Assembly: GCF_018138715.1 (NCBI RefSeq)
Contig: NZ_JAGSHX010000006.1
Location: 7,936,001-8,000,000 of the forward strand
Direction: 5' to 3'
Length of the DNA stretch: 64,000 bases
DNA from: Streptomyces asiaticus
Lineage (GTDB): Bacteria; Actinomycetota; Actinomycetes; Streptomycetales; Streptomycetaceae
The notes under the pieces are model-generated. The model did no database searches. It saw only the letters and a list, made by a program, of their open reading frames with translations, and was not told the DNA's origin. Each line of letters starts with the position of its first letter. Positions within the stretch are counted from its first letter, which is position 1. Made by a program: the position numbers and the translations under genes. Shown here piece by piece: positions 1-8,640 of the stretch.

Positions 1-2
1 GC

Positions 3-1187
3 GCGCCGGGCGCGGTGCTCGACGGCCGGAAGAAGAACCAGTACGCGTTCGGCGGCACCGCTCACGACGTCACCATCAGCCATCTGACCGTGCAACGCTT
101 CGTGGCGCCGCCGGACGAGGGCGTGGTCAACCATGACTCGGCCGACGGGTGGGTGATCGAGCACGCGACGATCCAGAACAACTCCGGCGCCGGGCTGATG
201 GCCGGTGCCCGCCAGCGGGTCCGCGCCAGCTGCCTGCGCGACAACGGCCAGTACGGCATGAACGCGTACAAGGCCAAAGGCCGCATCAGCGGCCTGGTGG
301 TCGAGGGCAACGAGATCGTGGGCAACAACACCGGCGACTGGGAGCGGCGGCGGAAGGGCTGCGGCTGCACCGGAGGCATCAAGTTCTGGGCCGTCAACGG
401 CGCCGACATACGCGGCAACTGGGTGCACGACAACCGTGGAACCGGGTTGTGGGCGGACACCAACAACAACGACTTCCGCATCGAGAAGAACGTGCTCGAG
501 GCCAACGACGGTGCCGCGCTGATCTACGAGACCAGCTACAACGCGGTCATCCGGAACAACACGATCCGGCGGAACAACTGGGTCGAGGGCCGCAGGGAGG
601 CCGAACGCGGCGACAACTTCCCGTACTCGACCGTGTACCTGTCCGAGTCCGGCGGCGAACCACGGATCAAGGCCCGCACCGACAAGATCGAGATCTACCG
701 GAACGCGCTGGAGAACAACTGGTCCGGGATCACCCTGTGGGAAAACGCCGACCGGTTCTGCAACAGCCCGGCCAACACCTCGTCCGGCGACTGCACCTTG
801 CTGGTCCGGGACACCGACCGCTGCGCCAAACCGGCGATCGCCAAAGCACCGCTCTACGCCGACTGCCGGTGGAAGACCCAGCGGGTGGACATCCACGACA
901 ACCGCTTCGTGCTGGACAAGTCCGTCGTCAAGTGCACCGTGAAGTGCGACCGCATGGCGGTGCTGGCCAACTACGGCACCTATCCGGACTGGTCGCCGTA
1001 CCAGGGCGAAGGGGTGGCCGAGGCGATCACCCACAAGCAGCACAACCGCTGGCACGACAACGTCTACCTCGGACCGTGGCAATTCGTCGCCCAGGACCCG
1101 AGCCGGGTGCTCGACTTCGGGCAGTGGCAGATCACGCCGTACCAGCAGGACGCGGGCAGCACCCTCCGCGCACGGGACGGTGGTTGA
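3..1187 (+). CDS. Right-handed parallel beta-helix protein (5' end outside window)
   Basis: About 395 residues are visible and the frame is open to the left edge, so the true start lies outside and the internal GTG at 15 is unlikely to be used. The visible part is built from short turns such as 'VEGNEIVGNN', 'IRGNWVHDN', 'IEKNVLEAND' and 'IRNNTIRRNN', the signature of NosD/pectate-lyase-like parallel beta-helices that bind, cleave or epimerise acidic glycans. Cysteines ('CGCTGG', 'KCTVKCD') fit an exported, disulfide-bonded protein, but the signal peptide would be outside the window. It is the first of thirteen tightly packed surface-glycan genes, so a role in trimming or modifying that glycan is inferred. 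No catalytic type can be assigned. Confidence 0.8.
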   Translation, partial: APGAVLDGRKKNQYAFGGTAHDVTISHLTVQRFVAPPDEGVVNHDSADGWVIEHATIQNNSGAGLMAGARQRVRASCLRDNGQYGMNAYKAKGRISGLVVEGNEIVGNNTGDWERRRKGCGCTGGIKFWAVNGADIRGNWVHDNRGTGLWADTNNNDFRIEKNVLEANDGAALIYETSYNAVIRNNTIRRNNWVEGRREAERGDNFPYSTVYLSESGGEPRIKARTDKIEIYRNALENNWSGITLWENADRFCNSPANTSSGDCTLLVRDTDRCAKPAIAKAPLYADCRWKTQRVDIHDNRFVLDKSVVKCTVKCDRMAVLANYGTYPDWSPYQGEGVAEAITHKQHNRWHDNVYLGPWQFVAQDPSRVLDFGQWQITPYQQDAGSTLRARDGG

Positions 1188-2412
1188 GATGGGCGGGGGA
1201 CCCACACCGAAGATCGTCGGGACGGTCTGGGGGCTGCTGGTCCTCAACACCCTCGGCTCCGCCGGGGCGAAGACCATCGTCCCGCTGCCCCGCTCCCTCA
1301 TCCAGATGGTCACCATGGGCGCGCTGGTCGCCGCGTTCGCGCTGGCGCTCGCGGTCAATCTCCGGCTGCGCATCCGGGCCAGTGCGTATGTCTTCCTGCT
1401 CACCCTGCTCCTGGTGACGAGCGTGATCTCCAGCGCGAACCTGGAGTCCGGGTTCGGCGCGCTGTTCCGCTGTGCCCGGCTGGCTCTCTTCGTCGGCACG
1501 CTGTGGCTGCTCAGCCGCTGGTGGGACGGCGGTCTGACGTTTGTGCGGCACCACATCCGGATGTACTTCGCGGTGCTCGGGTCGGTGGCCGTCGGTCTGG
1601 TCGTCTCACCGGGCGCGGCCCTGCCCGACCTCTACGGCGGGCGGCTGGTCGGCGCGTTGTGGCCGCTCACCCCGCCGCAGATCGGACAGTACGCCGCGGT
1701 GATCATCGGGCTCACCGTGCTGCTCGTACTGGACCGCCGGACCGACAGGGTGAGCGCGGCGGTGGTCATCGTGCCCTCGCTCGTCCTGCTCGCGCTGACC
1801 CATACCCGGACGGCCACGCTCGGCCTGTTCCTCGGCCTGGCGCTGGCGATCGGCTCGCTCCTCCTCACCAGCGCCGCGGCCCGCCGCTTCTTCAGCCGGG
1901 CGGTGCTGTGCGCCACGGTGGCCGCGGTGGGGTTCGCCTCCGTGCTCCAGGCGTGGTTCCTGCGCGGACAGAGCAAGGAGAACTTCTCCAGCCTCACCGG
2001 TCGGGCCAAGGTCTGGGACGCCCTGCTGGCCGCGCCCAGGACGACCGGGGAGAAGTGGTTCGGCATGGGCCTGGGCGACAAGTCGTTCGGCGGGCTGCCG
2101 ATCGACAACAGCTGGCTGGCCGTCTACAACGAGCAGGGTCTGGTCGGCGTCACCCTTGTCGCGGCGATCATCATCGTCCTGGGCGGCGTCGCGTTGCTGC
2201 GGCCACCGTCGCTGGAGCGGGCCTGCGCGATCTTTCTGATCAGCTACTGCGCGATCGCGTCGTACACCGAGGCCGGTCTTGGCGACGCCTCGCCGTATCT
2301 GCTGCATCTGGCCCTGGCCGCCTCGCTGTTGGCGGCACCCGCCGCGGCCGCGCCGCCCGAACTCCCGCCACGACACATTCCGCGCTGGGCCCGGCGATCG
2401 GAGGTTCCTTGA
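1180..2412 (+). CDS. O-antigen ligase/polymerase-like membrane protein (Wzy/WaaL type)
   Basis: A roughly 410-residue protein with about ten hydrophobic segments. Near residue 265 it has a long extracytoplasmic-type loop with 'SLTGRAKVWDALL' followed by 'GMGLGDKSFGG' and 'NSWLAVYNEQGLVG', preceded by 'LTHTRTATLGL'. This layout matches the Wzy_C/O-antigen ligase family, which joins lipid-linked repeat units into a polymer or onto an acceptor at the outer face of the membrane. The GTG at 1180 overlaps the previous stop by 8 bases; ATG 1189 is an equally plausible start with a weak GGACGG upstream. It sits between the beta-helix gene and a glycosyltransferase, as in other Wzy-dependent loci. Whether it polymerises or ligates cannot be told from sequence. 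Confidence 0.85.
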   Translation: MVEMGGGPTPKIVGTVWGLLVLNTLGSAGAKTIVPLPRSLIQMVTMGALVAAFALALAVNLRLRIRASAYVFLLTLLLVTSVISSANLESGFGALFRCARLALFVGTLWLLSRWWDGGLTFVRHHIRMYFAVLGSVAVGLVVSPGAALPDLYGGRLVGALWPLTPPQIGQYAAVIIGLTVLLVLDRRTDRVSAAVVIVPSLVLLALTHTRTATLGLFLGLALAIGSLLLTSAAARRFFSRAVLCATVAAVGFASVLQAWFLRGQSKENFSSLTGRAKVWDALLAAPRTTGEKWFGMGLGDKSFGGLPIDNSWLAVYNEQGLVGVTLVAAIIIVLGGVALLRPPSLERACAIFLISYCAIASYTEAGLGDASPYLLHLALAASLLAAPAAAAPPELPPRHIPRWARRSEVP

Positions 2413-2414
2413 GC

Positions 2415-3656
2415 ATGCACGTCCTCGTGGTGCACAACCGCTACGGCTCGGCGCAGCCGAGCGGGGAGAACAAGGTGGTCGACCAGGAGGTGGAGCTGCT
2501 GCGCGCGGCCGGCCACCAGGTCGGGGTGTTCGAGCGGCGCAGCGACGACATCGCCGCCCGGTCCCTCCTCGGCAAGGCCACGGTGCCGCTCCTCGTGCCG
2601 TGGAACCGGGCGGTACGCGCGGAGCTCGCCGCCCGGCTGCGTGCCGAGCGGCCGGACGTGGTGCACGTCCACAACGTCTTCCCGCTCCTGTCGCCCGCGG
2701 TGCTCGCCGCCTGCGCCGACGCCGGCGTGCCCGCCGTCGCCACGCTGCACAACTACACCCAGGTCTGCCCTCCGGGCACGCTGCAACGGGACGGCCGGCC
2801 GTGCGCCGAGTGCGTCGGCTCCGCACCACTGCCCGCCGTCCGGCACGGCTGCTACCGGAACTCCCGCCTCGCGACGGTGCCGCTCGCGGTCAGCCTGTCG
2901 GTCAACCGGCGGCGATGGTGGTCCGGCGTGGAGCGGTTCTTCTGCATCTCCGCGGCGCAGCGCGACGTCCTGGTGCGGGCCGGTATGCCGGCCGAGCGGC
3001 TGGCGGTGAAGCACAACTTCGTGCCCGACCCGGGCGCCCGCCGAGTGGGCGGGGGAGAGCATCTGCTCTATCTCGGCCGACTCGCGGAGGCCAAGGGCGT
3101 ACGGCTGCTCATGGCCGCGTGGGACGAGATCGCGGCGAGCGGCGGTGCGGGCGTACCGCTCGTGATCGCCGGCGCGGGGCCACTGGAGCGAGAGGTGACC
3201 GCCTGGGCGGCGGGCCGGGACGACGTGGCGTACGTCGGCCTGCTGGACCCGGCGGAGTGCGCCAAGACCATCGCGCGATCGGTCGCCGTGGTGGCTCCCT
3301 CGACATGGCTGGAGGCGTTCGGCCTGGTGGTCGTGGAGGCGATGGCGGCCGGGGTCCCGGTCGTCGCCGCCGGACACGGCGCCTTCGTCGAACTCGTCGA
3401 GGACGGCGTGACCGGGCTGCTGCACCAGCCGGGCGAGCCCGCCTCGCTCGCGTCCCGCATACGCCGGATCGCGGCCGAGCCGGCTCTGGGCCGGGAGATG
3501 GGCCGGGCGGCCCGGCTCCGTTACGAACAGGGTTTCAGCCCGGCCGTCGGGCTGGAGCGCCTGGTTGATGAGTACCGCACCGCGATCGCGGGTCGGTCAG
3601 CACTGGCTCGCGGCGGGGACTCCCGCGCGAGCAGGGGGGATGGGGACAGTAGATGA
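2415..3656 (+). CDS. Glycosyltransferase family 4 protein
   Basis: A 413-residue GT-B fold enzyme. The N-terminal half starts 'MHVLVVHNRYGSAQPSGENK' and contains 'DVVHVHNVFPLLSP' and 'ATLHNYTQVCPPG' (acceptor side). The C-terminal half has 'LLYLGRLAEAKGV', 'LVIAGAGPLE' and the retaining GT4 E-x7-E motif in 'EAFGLVVVEAMAAG'. It should transfer a sugar from a nucleotide donor to a lipid-linked acceptor in the cytoplasm. ATG 2415 is chosen because GGAGG at 2400-2404 is 10 bases upstream; the in-frame TTG at 2409 is too close. The stop overlaps the next gene by ATGA. Cysteines in 'GRPCAECVGS' recall the group of GT4 enzymes with an inserted Cys pair. The donor sugar is unknown. Confidence 0.9.
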   Translation: MHVLVVHNRYGSAQPSGENKVVDQEVELLRAAGHQVGVFERRSDDIAARSLLGKATVPLLVPWNRAVRAELAARLRAERPDVVHVHNVFPLLSPAVLAACADAGVPAVATLHNYTQVCPPGTLQRDGRPCAECVGSAPLPAVRHGCYRNSRLATVPLAVSLSVNRRRWWSGVERFFCISAAQRDVLVRAGMPAERLAVKHNFVPDPGARRVGGGEHLLYLGRLAEAKGVRLLMAAWDEIAASGGAGVPLVIAGAGPLEREVTAWAAGRDDVAYVGLLDPAECAKTIARSVAVVAPSTWLEAFGLVVVEAMAAGVPVVAAGHGAFVELVEDGVTGLLHQPGEPASLASRIRRIAAEPALGREMGRAARLRYEQGFSPAVGLERLVDEYRTAIAGRSALARGGDSRASRGDGDSR

Positions 3657-4888
3657 CACGATGCCGACTCTGCGGCTCGGAAGCGATGGCGAGCGTCGTC
3701 GACCTCGGGGCGACGCCACCGTGTGAGAGCTTTCTCGCCGCGGACCAACTGGACCAGCCGGAGCCCGCGTACCCGCTGCACCTGCGGGTCTGCACCGACT
3801 GCTGGCTCGCGCAGATCCCTCCGCTGATCACGCCGGAGGAGACGTTCAAGGAGTACGCGTACTTCTCCTCGTACTCGACCTCCTGGGTGGAGCACGCGCG
3901 CACGTTCGTCGACGACGCCGCGGCGCGGCTGGACCTGGGCACCGACGCCTTCGTGGTCGAGGTCGCGAGCAACGACGGATACCTGCTGAAGCATGTGGTG
4001 GACCGCGGGATCCGCTGCCTGGGCATCGAGCCGTCGGTGAACGTCGGCGCCGCGGCACGGGACGCGGGTGTGCCCACGCTCACGGAGTTCCTGAGCCCGG
4101 ACACCGGCTCGGCCGTCCGCGCCGAACACGGCCCGGCGGACCTGGTCGTGGCCAACAACGTGTACGCGCACATCCCCGACGTGGTCGGGTTCACCGAGGG
4201 GCTGCGCGCCCTGGTCGCCGACGACGGCTGGGTCTCCATCGAGGTGCAGCACCTGCTGACGCTGATCGAGGAGAACCAGTACGACACGATCTACCACGAG
4301 CACTTCCAGTACTACACGGTCGCGTCCGCCATCCGGGCGCTGGCGAGCGGCGGACTCGCGCTCGTGGACGTCGAGCTGCTGCCCACACACGGCGGCTCCA
4401 TCCGGCTGTGGGCCCGCCCGGCCGAGGTGGCCGGCGAGCCGTCCCGGCGGGTGGTGGACGTGCTGGCCCGGGAGAAGGCCGCCGGGCTACAGGAGTTGTC
4501 CGGGTACACCGAATTCTCCGCCCGGGTGGCCAAGGTGCGCCGGGATCTGCTGCGGTTCCTCATCACAGCGGCCGAGCGCGGCGAGACGGTCGTCGGCTAC
4601 GGCGCCCCGGGCAAGGGCAACACCCTGCTCAACCACTGCGGCATCCGGCCCGACCTGCTCGCGTACACGGTCGACCGCAACCCCTACAAGCACGGCAGAT
4701 TCACTCCCGGCACCCGCATCCCGATCCTGCCGCCCGAGCGGATAGCCGCCGACAAGCCGGACTACGTGCTCGTCCTCCCGTGGAACCTGCGTGCCGAACT
4801 GACCGAGCAGCTGTCCTTCGTGCACGAGTGGGGCGGCCGGCTGGTCTTTCCCATCCCGGAACTGAGCATTGTCGAGGTCGCGTCGTGA
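3653..4888 (+). CDS. Sugar C-methyltransferase, SAM-dependent, with N-terminal zinc motif
   Basis: A 411-residue protein with the three-part architecture of nucleotide-deoxysugar C-methyltransferases (NovU/TylCIII/TcaB9 family). Residues 1-60 carry 'CRLCGSEA...' and 'CTDCW', a four-Cys zinc site. Residues about 100-240 hold the SAM-binding Rossmann fold with 'VVEVASNDGYLLKH' and 'GIEPS'. The C-terminal domain contains 'VVGYGAPGKGNTLLNHCGI'. Family members methylate C-3 (or C-5) of 4-keto nucleotide sugars. It overlaps the previous gene by 4 bases and precedes a cytidylyltransferase gene, so the substrate is probably a CDP- or dTDP-activated keto sugar made by the neighbours. That is inference; the position methylated cannot be predicted. 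Confidence 0.88.
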   Translation: MTRCRLCGSEAMASVVDLGATPPCESFLAADQLDQPEPAYPLHLRVCTDCWLAQIPPLITPEETFKEYAYFSSYSTSWVEHARTFVDDAAARLDLGTDAFVVEVASNDGYLLKHVVDRGIRCLGIEPSVNVGAAARDAGVPTLTEFLSPDTGSAVRAEHGPADLVVANNVYAHIPDVVGFTEGLRALVADDGWVSIEVQHLLTLIEENQYDTIYHEHFQYYTVASAIRALASGGLALVDVELLPTHGGSIRLWARPAEVAGEPSRRVVDVLAREKAAGLQELSGYTEFSARVAKVRRDLLRFLITAAERGETVVGYGAPGKGNTLLNHCGIRPDLLAYTVDRNPYKHGRFTPGTRIPILPPERIAADKPDYVLVLPWNLRAELTEQLSFVHEWGGRLVFPIPELSIVEVAS

Positions 4889-4901
4889 AAGAGGTCACAG
4901 C

Positions 4902-5696
4902 ATGAAGGTCGTTCTGTTCTGCGGCGGTTACGGGATGCGGATGCGGAGCGGCGCCGCGGACGACGTGCCCAAGCCGATGGCGATGGTCGGCCCCAGGCCG
5001 CTGATCTGGCACGTCATGCGCTACTACGCGCACTTCGGGCACACGGAGTTCATCCTGTGCCTCGGGTACGGGGCCCACCACATCAAGGACTTCTTCCTCA
5101 ACTACGAGGAGACGACGTCCAACGACTTCGTGCTGCGAGGCGGGCGGACCGAGCTGCTGTCCACCGACATCTCGGATTGGACGATCACGTTCGCGCAGAC
5201 CGGCGTCGAGTCGCCGATCGGGGAGCGGCTGCGCCGGGTACGGCACCACCTGGACGGCGACGAGCTGTTCCTCGCCAACTACGCCGACGTGCTCACCGAC
5301 GCCCCGCTGCCGGAGATGATCGACCGGTTCGCCCGGCGCGACGCCGGTGCGTCGATGATGGTGGTGCCGCCGCAGTCCTCGTTCCACTGCGTGGAGTTGG
5401 GCGAGGACGGCCTGGTGGGGGGCATCACCGCGGTGAGCGAACTGCCGCTGTGGGAGAACGGCGGCTACTTCGTGCTTCGCCAGGAGATCTTCGACCACAT
5501 CCCGGAGAACGGGGACCTGGTCGCCGACGGATGCGCCCAACTGGCCAAGCGCGGGCGGCTGGTGGCGCACCAGCACCGCGGCTTCTGGAAGCCGACCGAC
5601 ACCGTGAAGGAGCGGGCCGCGCTCGACGCCGCCTACGCCCGAGGCGACCGCCCGTGGGCCGTGTGGGAGCGGGACAGCGCCGGAGCACCGGCGTGA
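4902..5696 (+). CDS. rfbF: Glucose-1-phosphate cytidylyltransferase-like nucleotidyltransferase
   Basis: A 264-residue nucleotidyltransferase. It starts 'MKVVLFCGGYGMRMR' (the G-rich nucleotide loop), then 'KPMAMVGPRPLIWHVMR', 'FILCLGYGAHHIKDFFLNY' and 'LANYADVLTD' (metal-binding Asp), with 'GFWKPTDTVKE' near the end. These follow RfbF/DdhA, which makes CDP-glucose from CTP and glucose-1-phosphate as entry to CDP-sugars. ATG 4902 has AAAGAGG 7 bases upstream; the longer frame from 4869 lies inside the previous gene. The canonical partner, a CDP-glucose 4,6-dehydratase (RfbG), is not seen as such. The epimerase/dehydratase two genes downstream may replace it, or the partner may lie outside. 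Nucleotide specificity (CTP rather than dTTP) is inferred from family resemblance. Confidence 0.85.
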   Translation: MKVVLFCGGYGMRMRSGAADDVPKPMAMVGPRPLIWHVMRYYAHFGHTEFILCLGYGAHHIKDFFLNYEETTSNDFVLRGGRTELLSTDISDWTITFAQTGVESPIGERLRRVRHHLDGDELFLANYADVLTDAPLPEMIDRFARRDAGASMMVVPPQSSFHCVELGEDGLVGGITAVSELPLWENGGYFVLRQEIFDHIPENGDLVADGCAQLAKRGRLVAHQHRGFWKPTDTVKERAALDAAYARGDRPWAVWERDSAGAPA

Positions 5697-6340
5697 TCCG
5701 GCTCGGCGCCGGGCGTCCGGACCGGATCGTCGCGGTGGGCGCGCACTGCGACGACATCGCCATCGGCGCGGGCGGCACGCTGCTCGCGATGTGCCTGGCA
5801 CGGCCGGGGCTGCGCGTCGACGCCCTGGTGCTCTCCGGCGGCGGCAGCGAGCGGGAGCAGGAGGAGCAGGCCGCGCTCGCCGCCTTCTGCCCGGCCGCCG
5901 ACCTGCGGCTGACCGTGCACAAGCTCCCCGACGGCCGGCTGCCCGCGCACTGGGAGGAGGCCAAGGCCGCGGTCGAGGAACTGCGCGCGCGGACCGAGCC
6001 GGATCTGGTGCTGGCGCCGCGCACCGATGACGCGCACCAGGATCACCGCGGCCTGGCGAAGCTGATACCCACCGCCTTCCGCGACCACCTCGTGCTCGGC
6101 TACGAGATCGTCAAGTGGGACGGCGACCTCGGCCGCCTCGCGGCGTACCAGCCACTGTCGCCGGAGATCGCCGAACAGAAGGTGCGGCTGTTGCAGGAGC
6201 ACTACCCCTCGCAGCGGCACCGGCCCTGGTACGACCGGGAGGCATTCCTCGGCCTCGCGCGGATCCGCGGCATCGAATGCCACGAGCGATACGCCGAGGC
6301 GTTCGCCGTCACCAAACTCACGCTCAACCTGGGGGGTTGA
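5693..6340 (+). CDS. PIG-L family deacetylase
   Basis: A 215-residue zinc hydrolase of the PIG-L/LmbE/MshB fold. The first zinc motif appears as 'AVGAHCDDIAIGAGGTL' (usual A-H-P-D-D-E; here Cys replaces Pro and Ile replaces Glu) and the second as 'RTDDAHQDHRG' (H-x-D-H). Family members remove N-acetyl groups from sugars such as GlcNAc-PI or GlcNAc-Ins. The GTG start overlaps the rfbF stop (GTGA), so translational coupling is likely. In this cluster it probably makes a free amino sugar or removes an acyl group from a nucleotide-linked intermediate. The lost Glu, close to where general-base residues sit in some members, makes strict deacetylase activity uncertain. Confidence 0.85.
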   Translation: MIRLGAGRPDRIVAVGAHCDDIAIGAGGTLLAMCLARPGLRVDALVLSGGGSEREQEEQAALAAFCPAADLRLTVHKLPDGRLPAHWEEAKAAVEELRARTEPDLVLAPRTDDAHQDHRGLAKLIPTAFRDHLVLGYEIVKWDGDLGRLAAYQPLSPEIAEQKVRLLQEHYPSQRHRPWYDREAFLGLARIRGIECHERYAEAFAVTKLTLNLGG

Positions 6341-6343
6341 ACC

Positions 6344-7369
6344 TTGCGCGTACTGCTGACCGGACACCAGGGCTATCTGGGAACCGTCATGGCCCCGGCC
6401 CTCGCCGCCGCCGGGCACGAGGTCGTCGGCCTCGACGCCGGCCTGTTCGCCGACTGTGTGCTGGGCCCGACGCCGGCGGATCCGCCGGGGCACCGGGTGG
6501 ACCTGCGCGACGTCACGGCCGAACACGTGGCCGGGGCCGACGCCGTGATCCACCTGGCCGCGCTCTCCAACGACCCGCTGGGATCGCTGGCGCCGGAGCT
6601 CACCCACGACATCAACCACCACGCGTCCGTGCGGCTCGCCCGGCTGGCCCGCGACGCCGGGGTGCGGCGCTTCCTGTACGCGTCGACCTGCTCGGTCTAC
6701 GGCGCCGCCGGCGGCGACGACCTGGTGGCCGAGGACGCCCCGCTGCGCCCGGTGACGCCGTACGCGGAGTCCAAGGTGCGGGTGGAGGACGACCTGCACG
6801 ACATGGCCGACAGCGACTTCAGCCCGGTGTTCCTGCGCAACGCCACCGCCTTCGGCTACTCGCCCCGGCTGCGTGCCGACATCGTGCTGAACAACCTGGT
6901 GGGCCACGCGCTGCTGTCCGGCGAGGTGCTGGTGCTCTCCGACGGCACCCCCTGGCGCCCGCTGGTGCACGCCGTCGACATCGCACGGGCCTTCACGGCC
7001 GCGCTGACCGCGCCGCGGGAAGCGGTGCACGACCGGGCGTTCAACATCGGCAGCGAGATCAACAACGTCACGGTCGCCGAGATCGCCGGGCAGGTCGCCG
7101 AGGCGGTGTCCGGCGCGAAGGTGGTCATCACCGGCGAGAACGGTGCCGATCCGCGGTCGTACCGGGTGGACTTCTCCCGGTTCCGCACGGCGATACCCGG
7201 CTTCGACTGCGAGTGGACGGTGAAGCAGGGCGCGCTCGAACTCGCCGATGCCTACCGGGAACACGGGCTGACCCGGGAGGACTTCGAGCAGCGCTTCACC
7301 CGCCTCGCCGTGCTGCGCGCGGCGTCCGACGCCGGCACCGTCGACGACACGCTGCGGTGGCGCCGGTGA
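6344..7369 (+). CDS. NAD-dependent epimerase/dehydratase (extended SDR)
   Basis: A 341-residue extended short-chain dehydrogenase. The NAD motif 'LLTGHQGYLGTVM' (G-x-x-G-x-x-G) is at the N terminus, 'DAVIHLAALSNDP' follows, 'YASTCSVYG' gives the catalytic Ser/Thr region and 'PYAESK' the Y-x-x-x-K pair. The substrate side carries 'FNIGSEINNVTVAEI'. The start is TTG 6344, just before the Rossmann strand, with GGGGGG 6-11 bases upstream; no ATG/GTG fits better. Enzymes of this class epimerise, dehydrate or reduce nucleotide sugars. With rfbF, a methyltransferase, an RmlC-like epimerase and an aminotransferase around it, it is the likely 4,6-dehydratase or 4-epimerase/reductase of the pathway. 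The exact reaction cannot be assigned. Confidence 0.88.
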   Translation: MRVLLTGHQGYLGTVMAPALAAAGHEVVGLDAGLFADCVLGPTPADPPGHRVDLRDVTAEHVAGADAVIHLAALSNDPLGSLAPELTHDINHHASVRLARLARDAGVRRFLYASTCSVYGAAGGDDLVAEDAPLRPVTPYAESKVRVEDDLHDMADSDFSPVFLRNATAFGYSPRLRADIVLNNLVGHALLSGEVLVLSDGTPWRPLVHAVDIARAFTAALTAPREAVHDRAFNIGSEINNVTVAEIAGQVAEAVSGAKVVITGENGADPRSYRVDFSRFRTAIPGFDCEWTVKQGALELADAYREHGLTREDFEQRFTRLAVLRAASDAGTVDDTLRWRR

Positions 7370-8640
7370 CCGCGCACGGCGATGAGATGTACGCCTTGGT
7401 GGAGCGGCTGTACCCGCTCTGCCGGAGCATCACGGGCGACGGTGTGCGCGCCACCCTGGAGATCGTCGGCGAGTACATCCCGCTGAAGGTGCACGAGGTG
7501 CCGACCGGGACGCAGGTGCTCGACTGGACGGTCCCGCGGGAGTGGAACATCCGGGACGCGTACATCGCCGACGCCACCGGCCGCCGGGTCGTCGACTTCC
7601 GGGCGTCCAGCCTGCACGTGCTCGGCTACAGCGTGCCGGTGTCGGCGACCATGCCGCTGGCCGAGCTCCGCGCGCATCTGCACACCCTGCCGGACCACCC
7701 GGCCTGGGTGCCCTACCGCACCAGCTACTACCAGCCGGAATGGGGGTTCTGCCTGGCCCAGGAGACCCTGGACGCGCTGCCGGACGGCGAGTACGAGGTG
7801 TGCGTCGACTCCACACTCACCGATGGCCACCTCACCTACGCCGAGCACGTGGTCCCCGGGCAGGTCGCCGACGAGGTGATCGTCTCCTGCCACGTCTGCC
7901 ACCCGTCGCTGGCCAACGACAACCTGGCCGGTATCGCCGTGGCGACGTTCCTGGCGCGGGCGCTGGCGGAGCGGACGCCGTACTACACCTACCGGTTCAT
8001 CTTCGCGCCCGGCACCATCGGGGCGATCACCTGGCTGGCCCGCAACGCGGAACGGATCGACCGGGTCAAGCACGGGCTGGTGCTGGCCTGCGCCGGTGAC
8101 CGGGGCCACCTCACGTACAAGCAGAGCAGGCGTGGCGACGCGGAGATCGACCGGGTGATGCGGCATGTGCTGGCCGCCTCCGAACGCCCGCACCGCGTCG
8201 CCGAGTTCACCCCGTACGGCTACGACGAGCGGCAGTTCTGCTCGCCCGGGTTCGATCTCGGCGTCGGCTCGCTCACCCGGACCCCGTACGCGGGCTACCC
8301 CGAGTACCACACCTCGGCGGACAACCTGGACTTCGTCTCCCCGGAGGCGATGGCGGACACGCTCGCCGTCTGCCGCGAGGCGTTCGCCGTCCTCGACCGC
8401 GACCGGCGGTACGTCAACCTCAGCCCCTACGGCGAACCACAGCTGGGCCGACGCGGGTTGTACGACTCGCTCGGCGGCCGCAGCGACGCCAAGCAGGCCC
8501 AGATGGCCATGCTCTGGGTGCTCAACTTCTCCGACGGCGAGCACAGTCTGCTGGACGTCGCCGAGCGGTCCGGGCTGCCGTTCGACACCGTCGCCGACGC
8601 GGCCGGCGCCCTGCACGGCGCCGGGCTGATCAAGGCATGA
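7366..8640 (+). CDS. DUF4910 aminopeptidase-like metalloprotein
   Basis: A 424-residue protein of the DUF4910/DUF2172 type: an M28-like aminopeptidase fold with an inserted small domain and a C-terminal winged helix. The metal site is seen as 'SCHVCHPSLANDNLAG' (His about 176, His about 179, Asp about 185) and 'GSLTRTPYAGYPEYHTSADN'. The winged helix reads 'SLLDVAERSGLPF...LHGAGLIKA'. GTG 7366 overlaps the previous stop (GTGA). Relatives recur in surface-glycan and secondary-metabolite clusters, where their reaction is largely unknown; hydrolysis of an amide on a sugar intermediate is one idea. There is no signal peptide, so it is cytoplasmic. It follows directly on the PIG-L and epimerase genes. 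Confidence 0.82.
   Translation: MTAHGDEMYALVERLYPLCRSITGDGVRATLEIVGEYIPLKVHEVPTGTQVLDWTVPREWNIRDAYIADATGRRVVDFRASSLHVLGYSVPVSATMPLAELRAHLHTLPDHPAWVPYRTSYYQPEWGFCLAQETLDALPDGEYEVCVDSTLTDGHLTYAEHVVPGQVADEVIVSCHVCHPSLANDNLAGIAVATFLARALAERTPYYTYRFIFAPGTIGAITWLARNAERIDRVKHGLVLACAGDRGHLTYKQSRRGDAEIDRVMRHVLAASERPHRVAEFTPYGYDERQFCSPGFDLGVGSLTRTPYAGYPEYHTSADNLDFVSPEAMADTLAVCREAFAVLDRDRRYVNLSPYGEPQLGRRGLYDSLGGRSDAKQAQMAMLWVLNFSDGEHSLLDVAERSGLPFDTVADAAGALHGAGLIKA

Noticed and set aside
1503..2414. Upstream extension of the GT4 frame
   Set aside because: It runs through the Wzy-like gene in the wrong frame; GGAGG and the family N terminus fix the start at 2415.
1606..2829. 407-codon minus-strand frame opposite the Wzy-like and GT4 genes
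   Set aside because: Low-complexity Arg/Pro/Ala sequence, no ribosome site, antisense to clear genes.
5633..7264. 543-codon open frame on the minus strand
   Set aside because: Antisense to well-supported sugar genes; composition is Arg/Gly/His-rich with no recognisable motif. A high-GC shadow frame.
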